Origin: Nocardiopsis quinghaiensis
Lineage (GTDB): Bacteria; Actinomycetota; Actinomycetes; Streptosporangiales; Streptosporangiaceae
NCBI RefSeq assembly: GCF_008638365.1
Contig: NZ_VWVU01000002.1
Location: forward strand, 248,001-312,000
DNA length: 64,000 nucleotides
Direction: 5' to 3'
Shown: positions 18,791-28,783 of the stretch, one piece after another
Numbering within the stretch: position 1 is the stretch's first letter
Layout of the letters: each line of letters opens with the position of its first letter
Position numbers and translations under genes: made by a program
Notes under the pieces: generated by a model
Seen by the model: the letters and a program-made list of their open reading frames with translations, nothing else
Database searches by the model: none
What the model was told of the DNA's origin: nothing

Positions 18791-19795
18791 TCAGGCCACC
18801 GGCACGGCCTGCGGGGCGTTCTCGATGTCGCCCGTCTCGCCCTCCTGGTAGGCCTTCTTCCCCACCGTGAACACGTAGACCAGGAACAGCAGCTCCGCCA
18901 GGCCGCCGATGCCCAGGGCGACCGGGACCGGGATGTGGCCCGCCGCCGCGTTGCCGGTCACCAGGCCCTCGATGAGGCCGGAGACGAACAGCACCACGAC
19001 CAGTCCGAGGGCCACGGCGATGGCGGCACGCGCCTCCTCGCCCAGGGCGCGCACGCGGGTGCGGTCTCCCGGCGCGATGATCGTCCAGCCGAGTTTGAGG
19101 CCCACCCCGCCCGCGACGAAGACGGCGGTCAGCTCCAGCATGCCGTGCGGCAGGATCAGCCCGAAGAACACGTCGCCCTGGCCGTGGGCGATCATGATCC
19201 CGGCGCCGACACCCACGTTGACGGCGTTCATCAGCAGCACCGCCAGGGTCGGCAGGCCGAAGGCCACCCCGAAGATGATCGCCTGCGCCGCCACCCACGC
19301 GTTGTTGGTCCACACCTGGGCGGCGAACGAGCCCCGGGGGTTCTCCATGTAGTAGTTCGCGAACTCGTAGTCGACGTACCGCGCGATGAACTCCGGCGTA
19401 CCCAGGGCGTGCAGCACGTCGGGGTTGGCCGCGACCCAGGCGGCGGTGGCCCCCGCGACCACCAGCGTGCCCGCCGTGGTGCCGATCCACCACCACCGCA
19501 GCCGGTACAGCACCGCCGGGAACACCCGGGTGAAGAACCCTCCGACGTCGCGCCACGCGGACGCGTGCGCTCCGGTCACCGCCGACCTGGCCCGTGCGAC
19601 CAGCGCGGACAGCCTGCCCACCAGCGCGGGGTCCTGCCCGGAGGAGCGCACCACCGACAGGTGGGTGGACACGCGCTGGTAGAGGTCGACGAGCTCGTCG
19701 ATCTCCTCACCGTCCAGTGAGCGGCGCCTGCGCACCAGGTCGTCCAGCCGTTTCCACTCCGGGGCGTGCGCCGCGGCGAACACGTCGATATCCAC
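18791..19795 (-). CDS. stage II sporulation protein M-like membrane protein (DUF95)
   Basis: This 334-residue integral membrane protein has a cytoplasmic N-terminal helical region (VDIDVFAAAHAPEWKRLDDLV) followed by about six membrane helices, with the family motif FGLILPHGMLELTAVFVAGGVGLKLG. In firmicutes SpoIIM is part of the engulfment machinery; in actinobacteria the DUF95 protein is encoded with RDD and MoxR/DUF58 genes and its role is unknown. GTG 19795 is chosen: it gives the family N-terminus, and TAGGGT lies exactly seven bases upstream, a leaderless arrangement. It is divergent from the RDD gene. Confidence 0.88.
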   Translation of the reverse strand: MDIDVFAAAHAPEWKRLDDLVRRRRSLDGEEIDELVDLYQRVSTHLSVVRSSGQDPALVGRLSALVARARSAVTGAHASAWRDVGGFFTRVFPAVLYRLRWWWIGTTAGTLVVAGATAAWVAANPDVLHALGTPEFIARYVDYEFANYYMENPRGSFAAQVWTNNAWVAAQAIIFGVAFGLPTLAVLLMNAVNVGVGAGIMIAHGQGDVFFGLILPHGMLELTAVFVAGGVGLKLGWTIIAPGDRTRVRALGEEARAAIAVALGLVVVLFVSGLIEGLVTGNAAAGHIPVPVALGIGGLAELLFLVYVFTVGKKAYQEGETGDIENAPQAVPVA

Positions 19796-19802
19796 GCATC
19801 GG

Positions 19803-19808
19803 ACCCTA
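19803..19808 (-). promoter_or_regulatory. leaderless -10 box of SpoIIM-like gene
   Basis: TAGGGT on the minus strand ends seven bases before the GTG start at 19795, so transcription likely begins at or next to the start codon. No Shine-Dalgarno is present. Confidence 0.55.
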
Positions 19809-19931
19809 CCGGTTCGGGCGGTCCCCGGTCCGGCCGGTCGGCGCCCCGGGTCACGGCCGACCTTCGCGAACACACGTTCCGCGCGGCGGGTAATGTCGGG
19901 TGGACGGTTTCAGACAGCCCTGAGGGAGCGA

Positions 19932-20816
19932 ATGCTGGTGTCCTATCCCGGCAACGGCGACGCCCGCGACGACGTGTACGGCGTCACCCCGCTGGTCACC
20001 GGTGACGCGGTGGTCCTCGACCTGCGTCCGGCCGGCTTCGCCACCAGGGCCGCGGCCCTGGCCATCGACGTCCTCCTCCAGGTCATCGCCCTGATCGCGC
20101 TGGGTGTCCTCGTCTCGTGGATCGGCCGCAACCTGGATCCCGCGATCACCGCCGCCGTCTCCCTGGCGGGCACCGTCCTGGTCCTGGTCGGCTACCCGAC
20201 GGTCTTCGAGACCGTCTCGCGCGGCCGCTCCCTGGGCAAGATGGCGCTGGGCCTGCGCGTGGTGGGCACCGACGGTTCCCCCGAGCGGTTCCGGCAGGCG
20301 CTGGGCCGCGCGCTGGCGTCGTTCGTGGAGATCTGGATGACGACCGGCATGATCGCCCTGATCTCCTCGATGATCAACCGGGACGGACGCCGCGTGGGCG
20401 ACTTCGTGGCCGGGACGATGGTCGTGGAGGAGCGCGCCGGCGGACGCCGTGAGGAGGGCGTCCCGATGCCGCCGCAGCTGGCGGGCTGGGCGATGGGCGT
20501 CGAACTGTCCCGCCTGTCCCCGGAGACCGTCGCGGCGGCCCGGCAGTACGTGCTCCGGTACGGGGAGCTGGCCGAGCACACCCGGTACGAGATGGGCGTC
20601 CGGCTGGCCGACTCGGTGGCCTCCCAGATCAGCCCGCCCCCGCCGCCCGGCACCACCCCGCCCTACTTCCTGGCCGCGGTGCTCGCCGAGCGGCGCCGCC
20701 GCCACGAGGTCGCCGCCGCGCAGCGGGCCGGTCGTCCCCAGGGCGGCCACCAGCAGCCCGGATCCGGATACGGCCCCCAGAGCCACCGGTGGGGTCCGGG
20801 GGGCCAGCACCCCTGA
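19932..20816 (+). CDS. RDD family membrane protein
   Basis: The 294-residue protein carries an RDD domain (about 25-185) with the defining Arg/Asp residues in FATRAAALAIDVLLQV and DGRRVGDFVAGTMVV, the motif SRGRSLGKMALGLRVVGTDG, and about three to four membrane helices. The C-terminal third is hydrophilic, Pro/Gly/Gln-rich and probably cytoplasmic. RDD proteins are proposed transporters or partners of membrane complexes. ATG 19932 has AGGGAG six bases upstream. It is divergent from the SpoIIM-like gene, its usual neighbour. Confidence 0.88.
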   Translation: MLVSYPGNGDARDDVYGVTPLVTGDAVVLDLRPAGFATRAAALAIDVLLQVIALIALGVLVSWIGRNLDPAITAAVSLAGTVLVLVGYPTVFETVSRGRSLGKMALGLRVVGTDGSPERFRQALGRALASFVEIWMTTGMIALISSMINRDGRRVGDFVAGTMVVEERAGGRREEGVPMPPQLAGWAMGVELSRLSPETVAAARQYVLRYGELAEHTRYEMGVRLADSVASQISPPPPPGTTPPYFLAAVLAERRRRHEVAAAQRAGRPQGGHQQPGSGYGPQSHRWGPGGQHP

Positions 20817-20835
20817 GCGCGCCTGAGGCCCTCCG

Positions 20836-22098
20836 TCAGAGGCGCCAGGAGCGCAGGTAGACCTCCTGGTCGGGGGTGAGCGCGTCGATGCGCACGTCCA
20901 GGGCCGCCAGTTCGAGACGCGCCACCTCGGTGTCGGTCTCGGCGGGCACCTCCACCACGCCCGGCGCCAGGTCGGCGGCGTTGCCGGCCAGCCACACGGT
21001 GGTCAGGGCCTGGACGGCGAACGACATGTCCATGACGGCGGCCGGGTGCCCCTCCGCCGCGCCGAGGTTGACCAGGCGCCCCTCGGAGAGCAGCAGCATG
21101 CGGCGCCCGTCCGCGAACACGTACTCGTCGGCGTGCTCGCGCACGCCCCGGTTGACCTCCACGGCCTCGCGTTCCAGGGCGTCCAGGTCGATCTCCAGGT
21201 CGAAGTGGCCGGAGTTGGCCAGGATCGCGCCGTCCTTCATCCGCCCCAGGTGCTCGGCGCGGATGACGCCGCGGTTGCCGGTGACGGTGACGAACACGTC
21301 CCCGGCGGAGGCCGCCTCCTCCATCGTGGTGACGGTGTAGCCCTGCATGACCGCGTCCAGGGCCTTGACCGGGTCGACCTCGGTGACGACCACGCGGGCG
21401 CCCATACCGCGGGCGCGCTCGGCCAGGCCGCGACCGCAGTAGCCGAACCCCGCGACCACGACGGTGCGGCCGGCGAGCATGGTGTTGGTGGCCCGCAGGA
21501 TGCCGTCGATGGTGGACTGACCGGTGCCGTACCGGTTGTCGAACATGCGCTTGGTGGCGGTGTCGTTGACCGCGACCATCGGCAGCCGCAGTTCGCCCTC
21601 AGCGCTCATCCGGCGCAGCCGGATCACCCCTGTGGTGGTCTGTTCGCAGCCGCCCAGCACCCCGTCGAGCAGGTCGGGGCGGACCAGGTGCGCCGTGTTG
21701 ACCAGATCGCACCCGTCGTCGATCAGCAGGTGCGGCCGCGACTCCAGGACCGTGACCAGGTTCCGGTCATAGGAGGCCGGGTCCATCCCGGCCCAGGCGT
21801 GAACCGAAACCCCGTACTCGGCGACCAGCGCGGCGGCGGTGTCGTCCTGGGTGGACAGCGGATTGGACGCCGCCAGCCACACCTCGGCGCCGCCCGCGCG
21901 CAGGGCGCGCATCAGGTTGGCGGTCTCGGCGGTCACGTGCTGGCACGCGGCCACGCGCAGCCCGTCCAGGGGGCGCTCCGCGGCGAAGCGCTCGCGCACG
22001 CTGCGCAGCACCGGCATGGAGCGTTCGGCCCAGTCCACGCGGCGGACCCCGGCCCGGGCCAGGCCGAGGTCGGCCACCTCGTGTGAGGGGAGTGTCAT
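20836..22098 (-). CDS. short-form S-adenosylhomocysteine hydrolase paralogue
   Basis: The family hydrolyses S-adenosylhomocysteine to adenosine and homocysteine using bound NAD. This 420-residue copy lacks the ~40-residue insert of the long form and resembles the archaeal/thermophile type (VNDTATKRMFDNRYGTGQSTIDGI). Conserved elements are His54, STQDD (82-86), DDGCD (127-131), Lys183, Asp187-Asn188, the NAD loop GFGYCGRG (216-223) and NSGHFDLEID. However, the EETTTG motif reads EQTTTG (152-157): the second Glu, which in characterised enzymes contacts the adenosine ribose, is Gln153. The frame is intact, so this is unlikely to be a decayed copy. It lies downstream of ahcY on the same strand with a terminator between them. 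Substrate specificity may differ. Confidence 0.88.
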   Translation of the reverse strand: MTLPSHEVADLGLARAGVRRVDWAERSMPVLRSVRERFAAERPLDGLRVAACQHVTAETANLMRALRAGGAEVWLAASNPLSTQDDTAAALVAEYGVSVHAWAGMDPASYDRNLVTVLESRPHLLIDDGCDLVNTAHLVRPDLLDGVLGGCEQTTTGVIRLRRMSAEGELRLPMVAVNDTATKRMFDNRYGTGQSTIDGILRATNTMLAGRTVVVAGFGYCGRGLAERARGMGARVVVTEVDPVKALDAVMQGYTVTTMEEAASAGDVFVTVTGNRGVIRAEHLGRMKDGAILANSGHFDLEIDLDALEREAVEVNRGVREHADEYVFADGRRMLLLSEGRLVNLGAAEGHPAAVMDMSFAVQALTTVWLAGNAADLAPGVVEVPAETDTEVARLELAALDVRIDALTPDQEVYLRSWRL

Positions 22099-22185
22099 CT
22101 ACCAACCGGATTCGTCTTGCGGGCCCTCGGGCCCGCGGGGGATGGTGGCGCCGCCCGGCGGCGCCCTGCGCGCCCCGGGGAGGCG

Positions 22186-22217
22186 GGCGTGGGACGGCCC
22201 GGGAGCCGTCCCACGCC
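22186..22217 (-). terminator. ahcY terminator
   Basis: A perfect 13-bp stem (22186-22198 with 22205-22217) and six-base loop lies 26 bases after the ahcY stop. It would separate ahcY from the short-form paralogue downstream. Confidence 0.7.
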
Positions 22218-22243
22218 GGTGCTTCCTCCGGAAGCCGCCGAAC

Positions 22244-23680
<1,437 letters not shown>

Positions 23681-23748
23681 GCGTTCCTCACTCGTGATGG
23701 TCGTAGCCTTCCCGATTCTAGGGCCGCCGCCCCGACATCGGAGAGAAA

Positions 23749-23766
23749 CTGACATTGTGATGTCAG
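23749..23766. promoter_or_regulatory. 18-bp inverted repeat, candidate MerR-type operator
   Basis: CTGACATTGTGATGTCAG has perfect 7-bp arms and a 4-bp centre. It lies 43 bases before the MerR-type ATG and 69 bases before the ahcY ATG. A dimeric regulator, plausibly the adjacent MerR-like protein, could bind here and control either gene. Confidence 0.55.
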
Positions 23767-23795
23767 ATTTGCTTTCACCGGTGGTGGAGTTCGGT

Positions 23796-23801
23796 TAGGG
23801 T
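23796..23801 (+). promoter_or_regulatory. leaderless -10 box of MerR-type gene
   Basis: TAGGGT ends seven bases before ATG 23809 and no ribosome site is present. A TTGCTT (about 23769) upstream could act as the -35, with longer than usual spacing as in MerR-controlled promoters. Confidence 0.5.
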
Positions 23802-23808
23802 CGCGTCC

Positions 23809-24225
23809 ATGGCCGCCCTCGACGATGCTCCGCCCCCGCCCGACCGGTCCTCCCGGCCGACCGGGCCCGTGCCGATCTCCGCGGCCGCCGACCGGGTGGG
23901 CACCACCGCGCGGATGCTGCGCTACCGGGAGGGCCTGGGCCTTCTGCCCCGTACCCAGGAGCAGCCCACGGGACGCGGCCACCGGCACCGCCGGTTCACC
24001 GAGGAGGACCTGCGCACGATCGCGGTGGGCCTGGAGTTGGAGCGCGAGTTCGACATCCCGCCCGCGGCGCTGGCCTTCGCGCTGCGCGTCCTGGCCGAGC
24101 CCGAGGTGCTGGCCCGGGTGCGCGCGCACGGGGAGCGGCTGGGCAGGCTCGCGGCGGCGCCCACGCGCGCGCTGGACTTCGAGCAGGAGAAGGCGATGCG
24201 GCTGCTGCACGGCCGTCGCCCCTGA
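23809..24225 (+). CDS. MerR-type transcriptional regulator
   Basis: The 138-residue protein has a MerR-like winged-helix near its N-terminus (about 20-75: ISAAADRVGTTARMLRYREGLGLLP, then RRFTEEDLRTIAVGLELE). Helical residues follow to the C-terminus, and there is no clear effector domain or cysteine-based metal site. It is divergent from ahcY, separated by an 18-bp inverted repeat, so it may regulate methyl-cycle genes or itself. The inducer is unknown. Confidence 0.82.
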   Translation: MAALDDAPPPPDRSSRPTGPVPISAAADRVGTTARMLRYREGLGLLPRTQEQPTGRGHRHRRFTEEDLRTIAVGLELEREFDIPPAALAFALRVLAEPEVLARVRAHGERLGRLAAAPTRALDFEQEKAMRLLHGRRP

Positions 24226-24383
24226 TCCCCGCCCCGGGCACCGCTCGCTTCCGGTGGCTTGCGGGCACCGGCCGCCTCGGCCTCGGCGCACACCTGGTTT
24301 ACACGCGGACGCGGCCGGTAGCGGCCACGGGCCTGGGCCGCCCGGCAGGTTTTGGCCAACTGCCCACTGGCTACGGAGACAGC

Positions 24384-25532
24384 GTGGATACCCTACGCTG
24401 CGGTGCGGATCTGGACCGGCTCCCGAGCCTGGTACGCGAAGACCTCATGGATGTCGACCGGTTGCGGGCCATCTGGGCCCAGCACCGCCAGAGCCAGCCC
24501 CGGGAGGCGCGCGAGGCCGCGCGGCGGGAACTGGTGCGCCGCCGCGTCCGGAAACTGGGCGGCGGTTCCGCCCTGGAGGAGCTGGTGGTGTCCGTCTCGG
24601 TGGACGGGACCTCCGGACAGCCGGTCACCGCCGCGTTCGTCGCGGAACTGGCCGAGCGGGCCCGCGACCTGTCCGAGGACGACCCCTCACGCCCCCCGGG
24701 ACGCCCCCTGGACTTCGCACGGGCGTCGCGGGTGGCCGAGGCCGCCTCGGTGCCGGCCCACCCGGTGGTGCGCGCCGCGTACACCTACACCGAGTGCGTG
24801 GCCGTGCTGACCGAGCTGGACCCGGCCGAGGGAGCGGACTCGCACCTGTGGGTGCTGCCGTGGGCGCTGGCCTCGCTGGTGCTGCGGCGGGCGGACTTCC
24901 CGCCGCTGCTGCCCGACCCGGCCTCCCCGCCGCCGCGGGCCGGCCGGGGGCCCGACGAGCGCCTCGCCGGGGTGGTGCGCCACTTCGCGCGGCTGGTGAC
25001 CGGAACACTGCTGGACGAGCTGAGCTGGACCCCGGAAACCGTTCCCGAGCCGCGCTCGCCGGTGTCCCCGCTCGCCACGGTGACCCGCCGCCGCGTGTTG
25101 GACTACGTGCGCTCGCGTCGGGAGTCGCTCGCCCTGATCCTGCGTGCGCTGGACGACGGGGCGCGCACCTCGGTGTACTCGGGCGGTTCGGACGACGCCG
25201 AACCCGGGGGCGCGGCGGAGACCGTGGCCCGGACGCTGCTCACGCCGGGCGCCGCACACTGGTGGGCGGCGCTGGAACTGGCGGTGGGCGAGGTGTCGCT
25301 GTGCCTGTTCGTGGTGGTGCAGGAGGTGGGCCGGCCCCGGACCGGGGTCCTGGCGGTCACCGCCGACGCGCGCATGACCACCCGGGAGGGGGTACGCGAC
25401 GCGCTGGGCATGTCCGGCACCGACAGTGTGACCGTGATGCCCACGGACTGCGTGGACGACCGCTGGCCGCAGGTGCGCGACCTCGTGGACGAGGCCGTCT
25501 CGCGCGCCATGAACGAGCTCACCCGGGTGTGA
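24384..25532 (+). CDS. hypothetical protein
   Basis: I do not recognise this 382-residue protein. It is soluble, with no signal peptide or membrane helix. It has a charged helical N-terminus (MDVDRLRAIWAQHRQSQPREAREAARRELV), a middle part with a repeated WALASLVLRRADFPPLL pattern, and a C-terminal alpha/beta region (about 285-382) with strands such as VSLCLFVVVQEV and GVLAVTADAR. GTG 24384 has GGAGA about six bases upstream; an internal ATG at 24448 could be used instead. Its coding pattern matches its neighbours. It converges on the kinase gene with 12 bases between stops, so no terminator fits between them. Confidence 0.75.
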   Translation: MDTLRCGADLDRLPSLVREDLMDVDRLRAIWAQHRQSQPREAREAARRELVRRRVRKLGGGSALEELVVSVSVDGTSGQPVTAAFVAELAERARDLSEDDPSRPPGRPLDFARASRVAEAASVPAHPVVRAAYTYTECVAVLTELDPAEGADSHLWVLPWALASLVLRRADFPPLLPDPASPPPRAGRGPDERLAGVVRHFARLVTGTLLDELSWTPETVPEPRSPVSPLATVTRRRVLDYVRSRRESLALILRALDDGARTSVYSGGSDDAEPGGAAETVARTLLTPGAAHWWAALELAVGEVSLCLFVVVQEVGRPRTGVLAVTADARMTTREGVRDALGMSGTDSVTVMPTDCVDDRWPQVRDLVDEAVSRAMNELTRV

Positions 25533-25544
25533 GGACGGGTCCGG

Positions 25545-26864
25545 TCAGCGGCTGATGGTGATCAGGAGCAGCACCAGCAGCAAGATCACGATGGTGATGA
25601 GCACCGCGGGGATCACCCAGCTCTGCTGGAGCACCGGGTCCTGCCGGGCCGGACGCGGCACGGGCTGCCGCGCTCCGGGGTGGGCGTAGGTCTGGTTCGG
25701 GTTCATGCCCGTGGCCATCGGGTGCGCCGCGGGGGGCATGCCGTGCGGCGGGGGCGGATAGGCGGGTGCGCCCGGACGCGGATTGGACGTGCCGGGGTGG
25801 CCGGACACACCCGGCCTCGGGTTGGAGGTGCCCGGGTGCGCGAACCCGTGGCGGGGGTCGGAGCTGACGGGGTGGCCCGGCACGCCGGGACGCGGGTTGG
25901 AGGTTCCCGGCGGATAGGCGCCGGCGCCCGCCTGCGGTCCGGTGGTCGGCTGCTGGGGCCGGTAGGGCAGCTGGCCGCCGGTGACCAGGCCGGTCTGGGC
26001 GATCTGCTCGCCCTGCTTGACGGCGTCGTCGGCGGAGGGCGCGGAGTCGTTCGGCCCCTCGTGGCCCAGCAGGCGCATGAGCAGTGTCTGGGCGTTGGGC
26101 CGGTTGTCGGGGTTCTTGTCCAGGCAGGACTCCACGATCGGCCGCAGCGCCTCGTCCATGTCGCTCAGGTCCGGCGGCGCGCTGACCACGCGGTGCACGA
26201 CCGCGGGGACGGTGTCGGAGCCGAACGGGGCGCGGCCGGTGGAGGCGAAGGCGATGACGCAGCCCCAGGCGAAGATGTCGCACTTGTCGGTGATCCCGCG
26301 GCCCTCGATCTGCTCGGGCGCCATGTAGGAGGGCGTGCCGACGATCGAGTTGGTCATGGTGGCGGTGCCGTCGTCGACCCGGGCGATGCCGAAGTCGATG
26401 ACGCGTGGCCCGTCCGGGCCGATCAGTACGTTACCGGGCTTGAAGTCGCGGTGGACGATGCCCGCCCTGTGGATGGCGACCAGGGCGGTGGCGGTGGAGA
26501 CCGCGAGCCGCTGCAGGGTGGACCCCTTCTGCGTGCTGCCCTTGGCGATGGTCTCCTGCAGGTCCTTGCCCGGGACGAACTCGCTGACCACGTAGGGCGG
26601 GTCGCCGTCGAGCTGGGCGTCGATGATCGCGGCGGTGCAGAAGGAGGCGACCTTCTGCGCGGCCCGGACCTCCTTCTCGAACCGCTTGCGCAGGTCGCCG
26701 TCCTGCGACCACTGGTCGTTGAGGACCTTGACCGCGTACTGTTCCCCGTCCGCGGCCTCGGCGAGGTAGACGATGCCCTGACCGCCCTTGCCCAGGCGTC
26801 CGGTCACGCTGTAGTCGCCGAACGCGGAGGGATCGCTCGGCCGTAGCGATTCGGAACCGGGCAT
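25545..26864 (-). CDS. tail-anchored Ser/Thr protein kinase
   Basis: The 439-residue protein has a full kinase domain (about 18-275): glycine loop GKGGQG (25-30), Lys46, catalytic HRDFKPGN (138-145, Asp140), DFG (157-159) and APE (182-184). A Pro-rich linker follows, with three copies of PGTSNPRPGxxxxP (about 340-385). The protein ends in a single membrane helix of about 23 residues (VIPAVLITIVILLLVLL). There is no PASTA or other outside sensor domain, unlike PknB. ATG 26864 is preceded by GGAGA. The tail anchor suggests sensing through partner proteins or the linker. Its place beside Trm112/manB may be incidental. Confidence 0.93.
   Translation of the reverse strand: MPGSESLRPSDPSAFGDYSVTGRLGKGGQGIVYLAEAADGEQYAVKVLNDQWSQDGDLRKRFEKEVRAAQKVASFCTAAIIDAQLDGDPPYVVSEFVPGKDLQETIAKGSTQKGSTLQRLAVSTATALVAIHRAGIVHRDFKPGNVLIGPDGPRVIDFGIARVDDGTATMTNSIVGTPSYMAPEQIEGRGITDKCDIFAWGCVIAFASTGRAPFGSDTVPAVVHRVVSAPPDLSDMDEALRPIVESCLDKNPDNRPNAQTLLMRLLGHEGPNDSAPSADDAVKQGEQIAQTGLVTGGQLPYRPQQPTTGPQAGAGAYPPGTSNPRPGVPGHPVSSDPRHGFAHPGTSNPRPGVSGHPGTSNPRPGAPAYPPPPHGMPPAAHPMATGMNPNQTYAHPGARQPVPRPARQDPVLQQSWVIPAVLITIVILLLVLLLITISR
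25766..25914 (-). repeat. tandem PGTSNPRPG repeats in the kinase linker
   Basis: Three partly diverged copies of a unit encoding PGTSNPRPG followed by four or five variable residues lie in the disordered linker of the tail-anchored kinase. Thr and Ser in each unit are candidate phosphorylation sites. Confidence 0.7.
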
Positions 26865-27022
26865 CGGTGCTCTCCAGGGAGGTCGTCGTGGGCGGGGACG
26901 CGCAGGAACAGGGTACGGGTTGCGGGGAACGCGGGGACGCGTCCCACCATGGCCGGAAGGGGACCTCCCACCCTGCCGCATCCGTTATGACTGTGGGAGC
27001 GCCCGCTGCGTTCCCTCCCGTC

Positions 27023-27199
27023 TCAACCGATTTTCCGCGCCTCGTCGATCAGCATGACCGGGATGCCGTCCCGGATGGGGTAGGCCAGGCCGCTCTCGTC
27101 GCAGACCAGCTCGTCGGTCGCGGGGTCATGGCGCAGCGGGGCCTGGCTCTGCGGGCAGGCCAGGATCTCCAGCAGCCAGCCGTCGATCTTCGTGCTCAT
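27023..27199 (-). CDS. Trm112-family (UPF0434) protein
   Basis: A 58-residue protein reading MSTKIDGWLLEILACPQSQA then AYPIRDGIPVML, the hallmark of the Trm112/UPF0434 family of small zinc-ribbon proteins that stabilise methyltransferases in eukaryotes and archaea. Only two of the four zinc-ribbon cysteines are present (Cys15 and Cys33); the CPxC pairs read CPQS and VCDE, so metal binding is doubtful. It lies 71 bases downstream of manB on the same strand, as in other actinobacteria. It is too short for routine ORF calling, but the match is clear. Confidence 0.88.
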   Translation of the reverse strand: MSTKIDGWLLEILACPQSQAPLRHDPATDELVCDESGLAYPIRDGIPVMLIDEARKIG

Positions 27200-27270
27200 G
27201 TTCTCGTTCCTCGTGGTGGTGGGCGGGGAAGGGTCCGCCGTACGGCTCCCTCCCCCACCATGATGCCCGG

Positions 27271-28641
27271 TCAGGCGCGGACGATGGCCAGCACCTCGTC
27301 ACGCAGGGCGGCCGTGGACGCCTCGTCGGGGGCCTCCACGTTGAGCCGCAGCAGCGGTTCGGTGTTGGAGGCGCGCACGTTGAACCACGATCCGTCGGGC
27401 AGGGAGACGGTCAGCCCGTCGAGCTCGTCGACGGTGACGCCGTTCCGGTCGACGAAGGCCGCGCGCACCGCGGCCATCCGCCCGGGGGCGTCGTCGACCC
27501 TGGAGTTGACCTCGCCGGACCCGGCGTAGCGCGAGTACTCCTCGGCGATCCGCGAGAGCGGGCGGTCGTCGTTGCCCAGGACCCGCAGGACGTGCATCGC
27601 CGCGAGCATACCGGTGTCGGCCCGCCAGAACTCGCGGAAGTAGTAGTGGGCGGAGTGCTCCCCGCCGAAGATCGCGCCGGTCTCGGCCATGGTGGCCTTG
27701 ATGAAGGAGTGGCCGACGCGGGTGCGCACGGGCACGCCGCCCCTCTCGCGCACGATCTCGGGCACGGCCCGGGAGGTGATGAGGTTGTGGATGACCGTGG
27801 AACCCGGCTCGCGCTTCAGCTCCTGGGCGGCGACCATGGCCGTGATGGCGGAGGGGGGCACGGCGTCACCGTTCTCGTCCACGACGAAGCAGCGGTCGGC
27901 GTCTCCGTCGAAGGCCAGGCCGATGTCGGCGCCGGTCTCGCGGACCCGGGCCTGGAGGTCGACCAGGTTGTCGGGGTCCAGCGGGTTGGCCGGGTGGTTG
28001 GGGAAGGTGCCGTCCAGCTCGAAGTAGAGGGGGACGATCTCCAGCGGCAGGCCCTTCTCCAGGACGGCGGGGACGGTGTGGCCGCCCATGCCGTTGCCCG
28101 CGTCCACGGCCACCTTGAGCGGCCGGATACCGGACAGGTCGACCAGCCCACGCAGGTAGGCGGCGTAGCCGGGCAGGAGGTCCTGCTCGGTGACGCTCCC
28201 CGCGGGGCCGTCGTAGGCGGGCACTCCCGCCCCTCGCCCCAGGCTCTCCTCGGCCAGGTGACGGATCTCGTCCAGGCCGGTGTCGCCGCTGATGGGCGAC
28301 GCCCCGGCCCGGCACATCTTGATGCCGTTGTACTCGGCCGGGTTGTGGCTGGCGGTGAACATGGCGCCGGGCAGGTCCAGGTGGCCCGACCCGTAGTAGA
28401 GCAGGTCGGTGGAGCCGAGTCCGGTGAACACCACGTCGAGGCCCTGGCTGGTGACGCCCTCGCTGAAGGCGGTTGCCAGTTCCGGCGACGAGGGACGCAT
28501 GTCGTGGGCGACCACGACGGCGCCGCCGCCGACCACCCGGGCGAAGGCCGCCCCGATCGCCCGTGCGATGTCCGCGTTGAGGGTGTCGGGAATCACACCG
28601 CGCACGTCGTATGCCTTGAAGATGCTTGCGAGGTCAGCCAC
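27271..28641 (-). CDS. manB: phosphomannomutase / phosphoglucomutase
   Basis: ManB interconverts mannose-6-phosphate and mannose-1-phosphate (often also the glucose forms), feeding GDP-mannose for cell-envelope mannosides. The 456-residue protein has the four-domain alpha-D-phosphohexomutase layout: phosphoserine loop TASHNPAEYNGIK (96-108, Ser98), metal loop DGDADR (245-250), sugar loop GGEHSAHYYF and the C-terminal phosphate loop RASNTEPLLRLNVEA. GTG 28641 has GGAGAAG at ideal spacing; a longer N-terminal extension is less likely. It sits between DUF3499 and Trm112 genes, a conserved actinobacterial order. Confidence 0.95.
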   Translation of the reverse strand: MADLASIFKAYDVRGVIPDTLNADIARAIGAAFARVVGGGAVVVAHDMRPSSPELATAFSEGVTSQGLDVVFTGLGSTDLLYYGSGHLDLPGAMFTASHNPAEYNGIKMCRAGASPISGDTGLDEIRHLAEESLGRGAGVPAYDGPAGSVTEQDLLPGYAAYLRGLVDLSGIRPLKVAVDAGNGMGGHTVPAVLEKGLPLEIVPLYFELDGTFPNHPANPLDPDNLVDLQARVRETGADIGLAFDGDADRCFVVDENGDAVPPSAITAMVAAQELKREPGSTVIHNLITSRAVPEIVRERGGVPVRTRVGHSFIKATMAETGAIFGGEHSAHYYFREFWRADTGMLAAMHVLRVLGNDDRPLSRIAEEYSRYAGSGEVNSRVDDAPGRMAAVRAAFVDRNGVTVDELDGLTVSLPDGSWFNVRASNTEPLLRLNVEAPDEASTAALRDEVLAIVRA

Positions 28642-28783
28642 GTCTTCTCCGGCCAGATCGGTCCTGCTCCACGTTCGGTCCCGCGCGGTCCGGCCGCGCA
28701 CGGTACAAAACTAGCAAGCCGCCCTCGCGGTCCCCCACCGGCATCGCCGCCGGTTCCACCGACGCCGGGAACACTCCCCCGTC

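Noticed and set aside
23681..23748. SAH or SAM riboswitch in front of ahcY
   Set aside because: The leader is only about 70 bases, is shared with the MerR-type promoter, and shows no matching stem structure.
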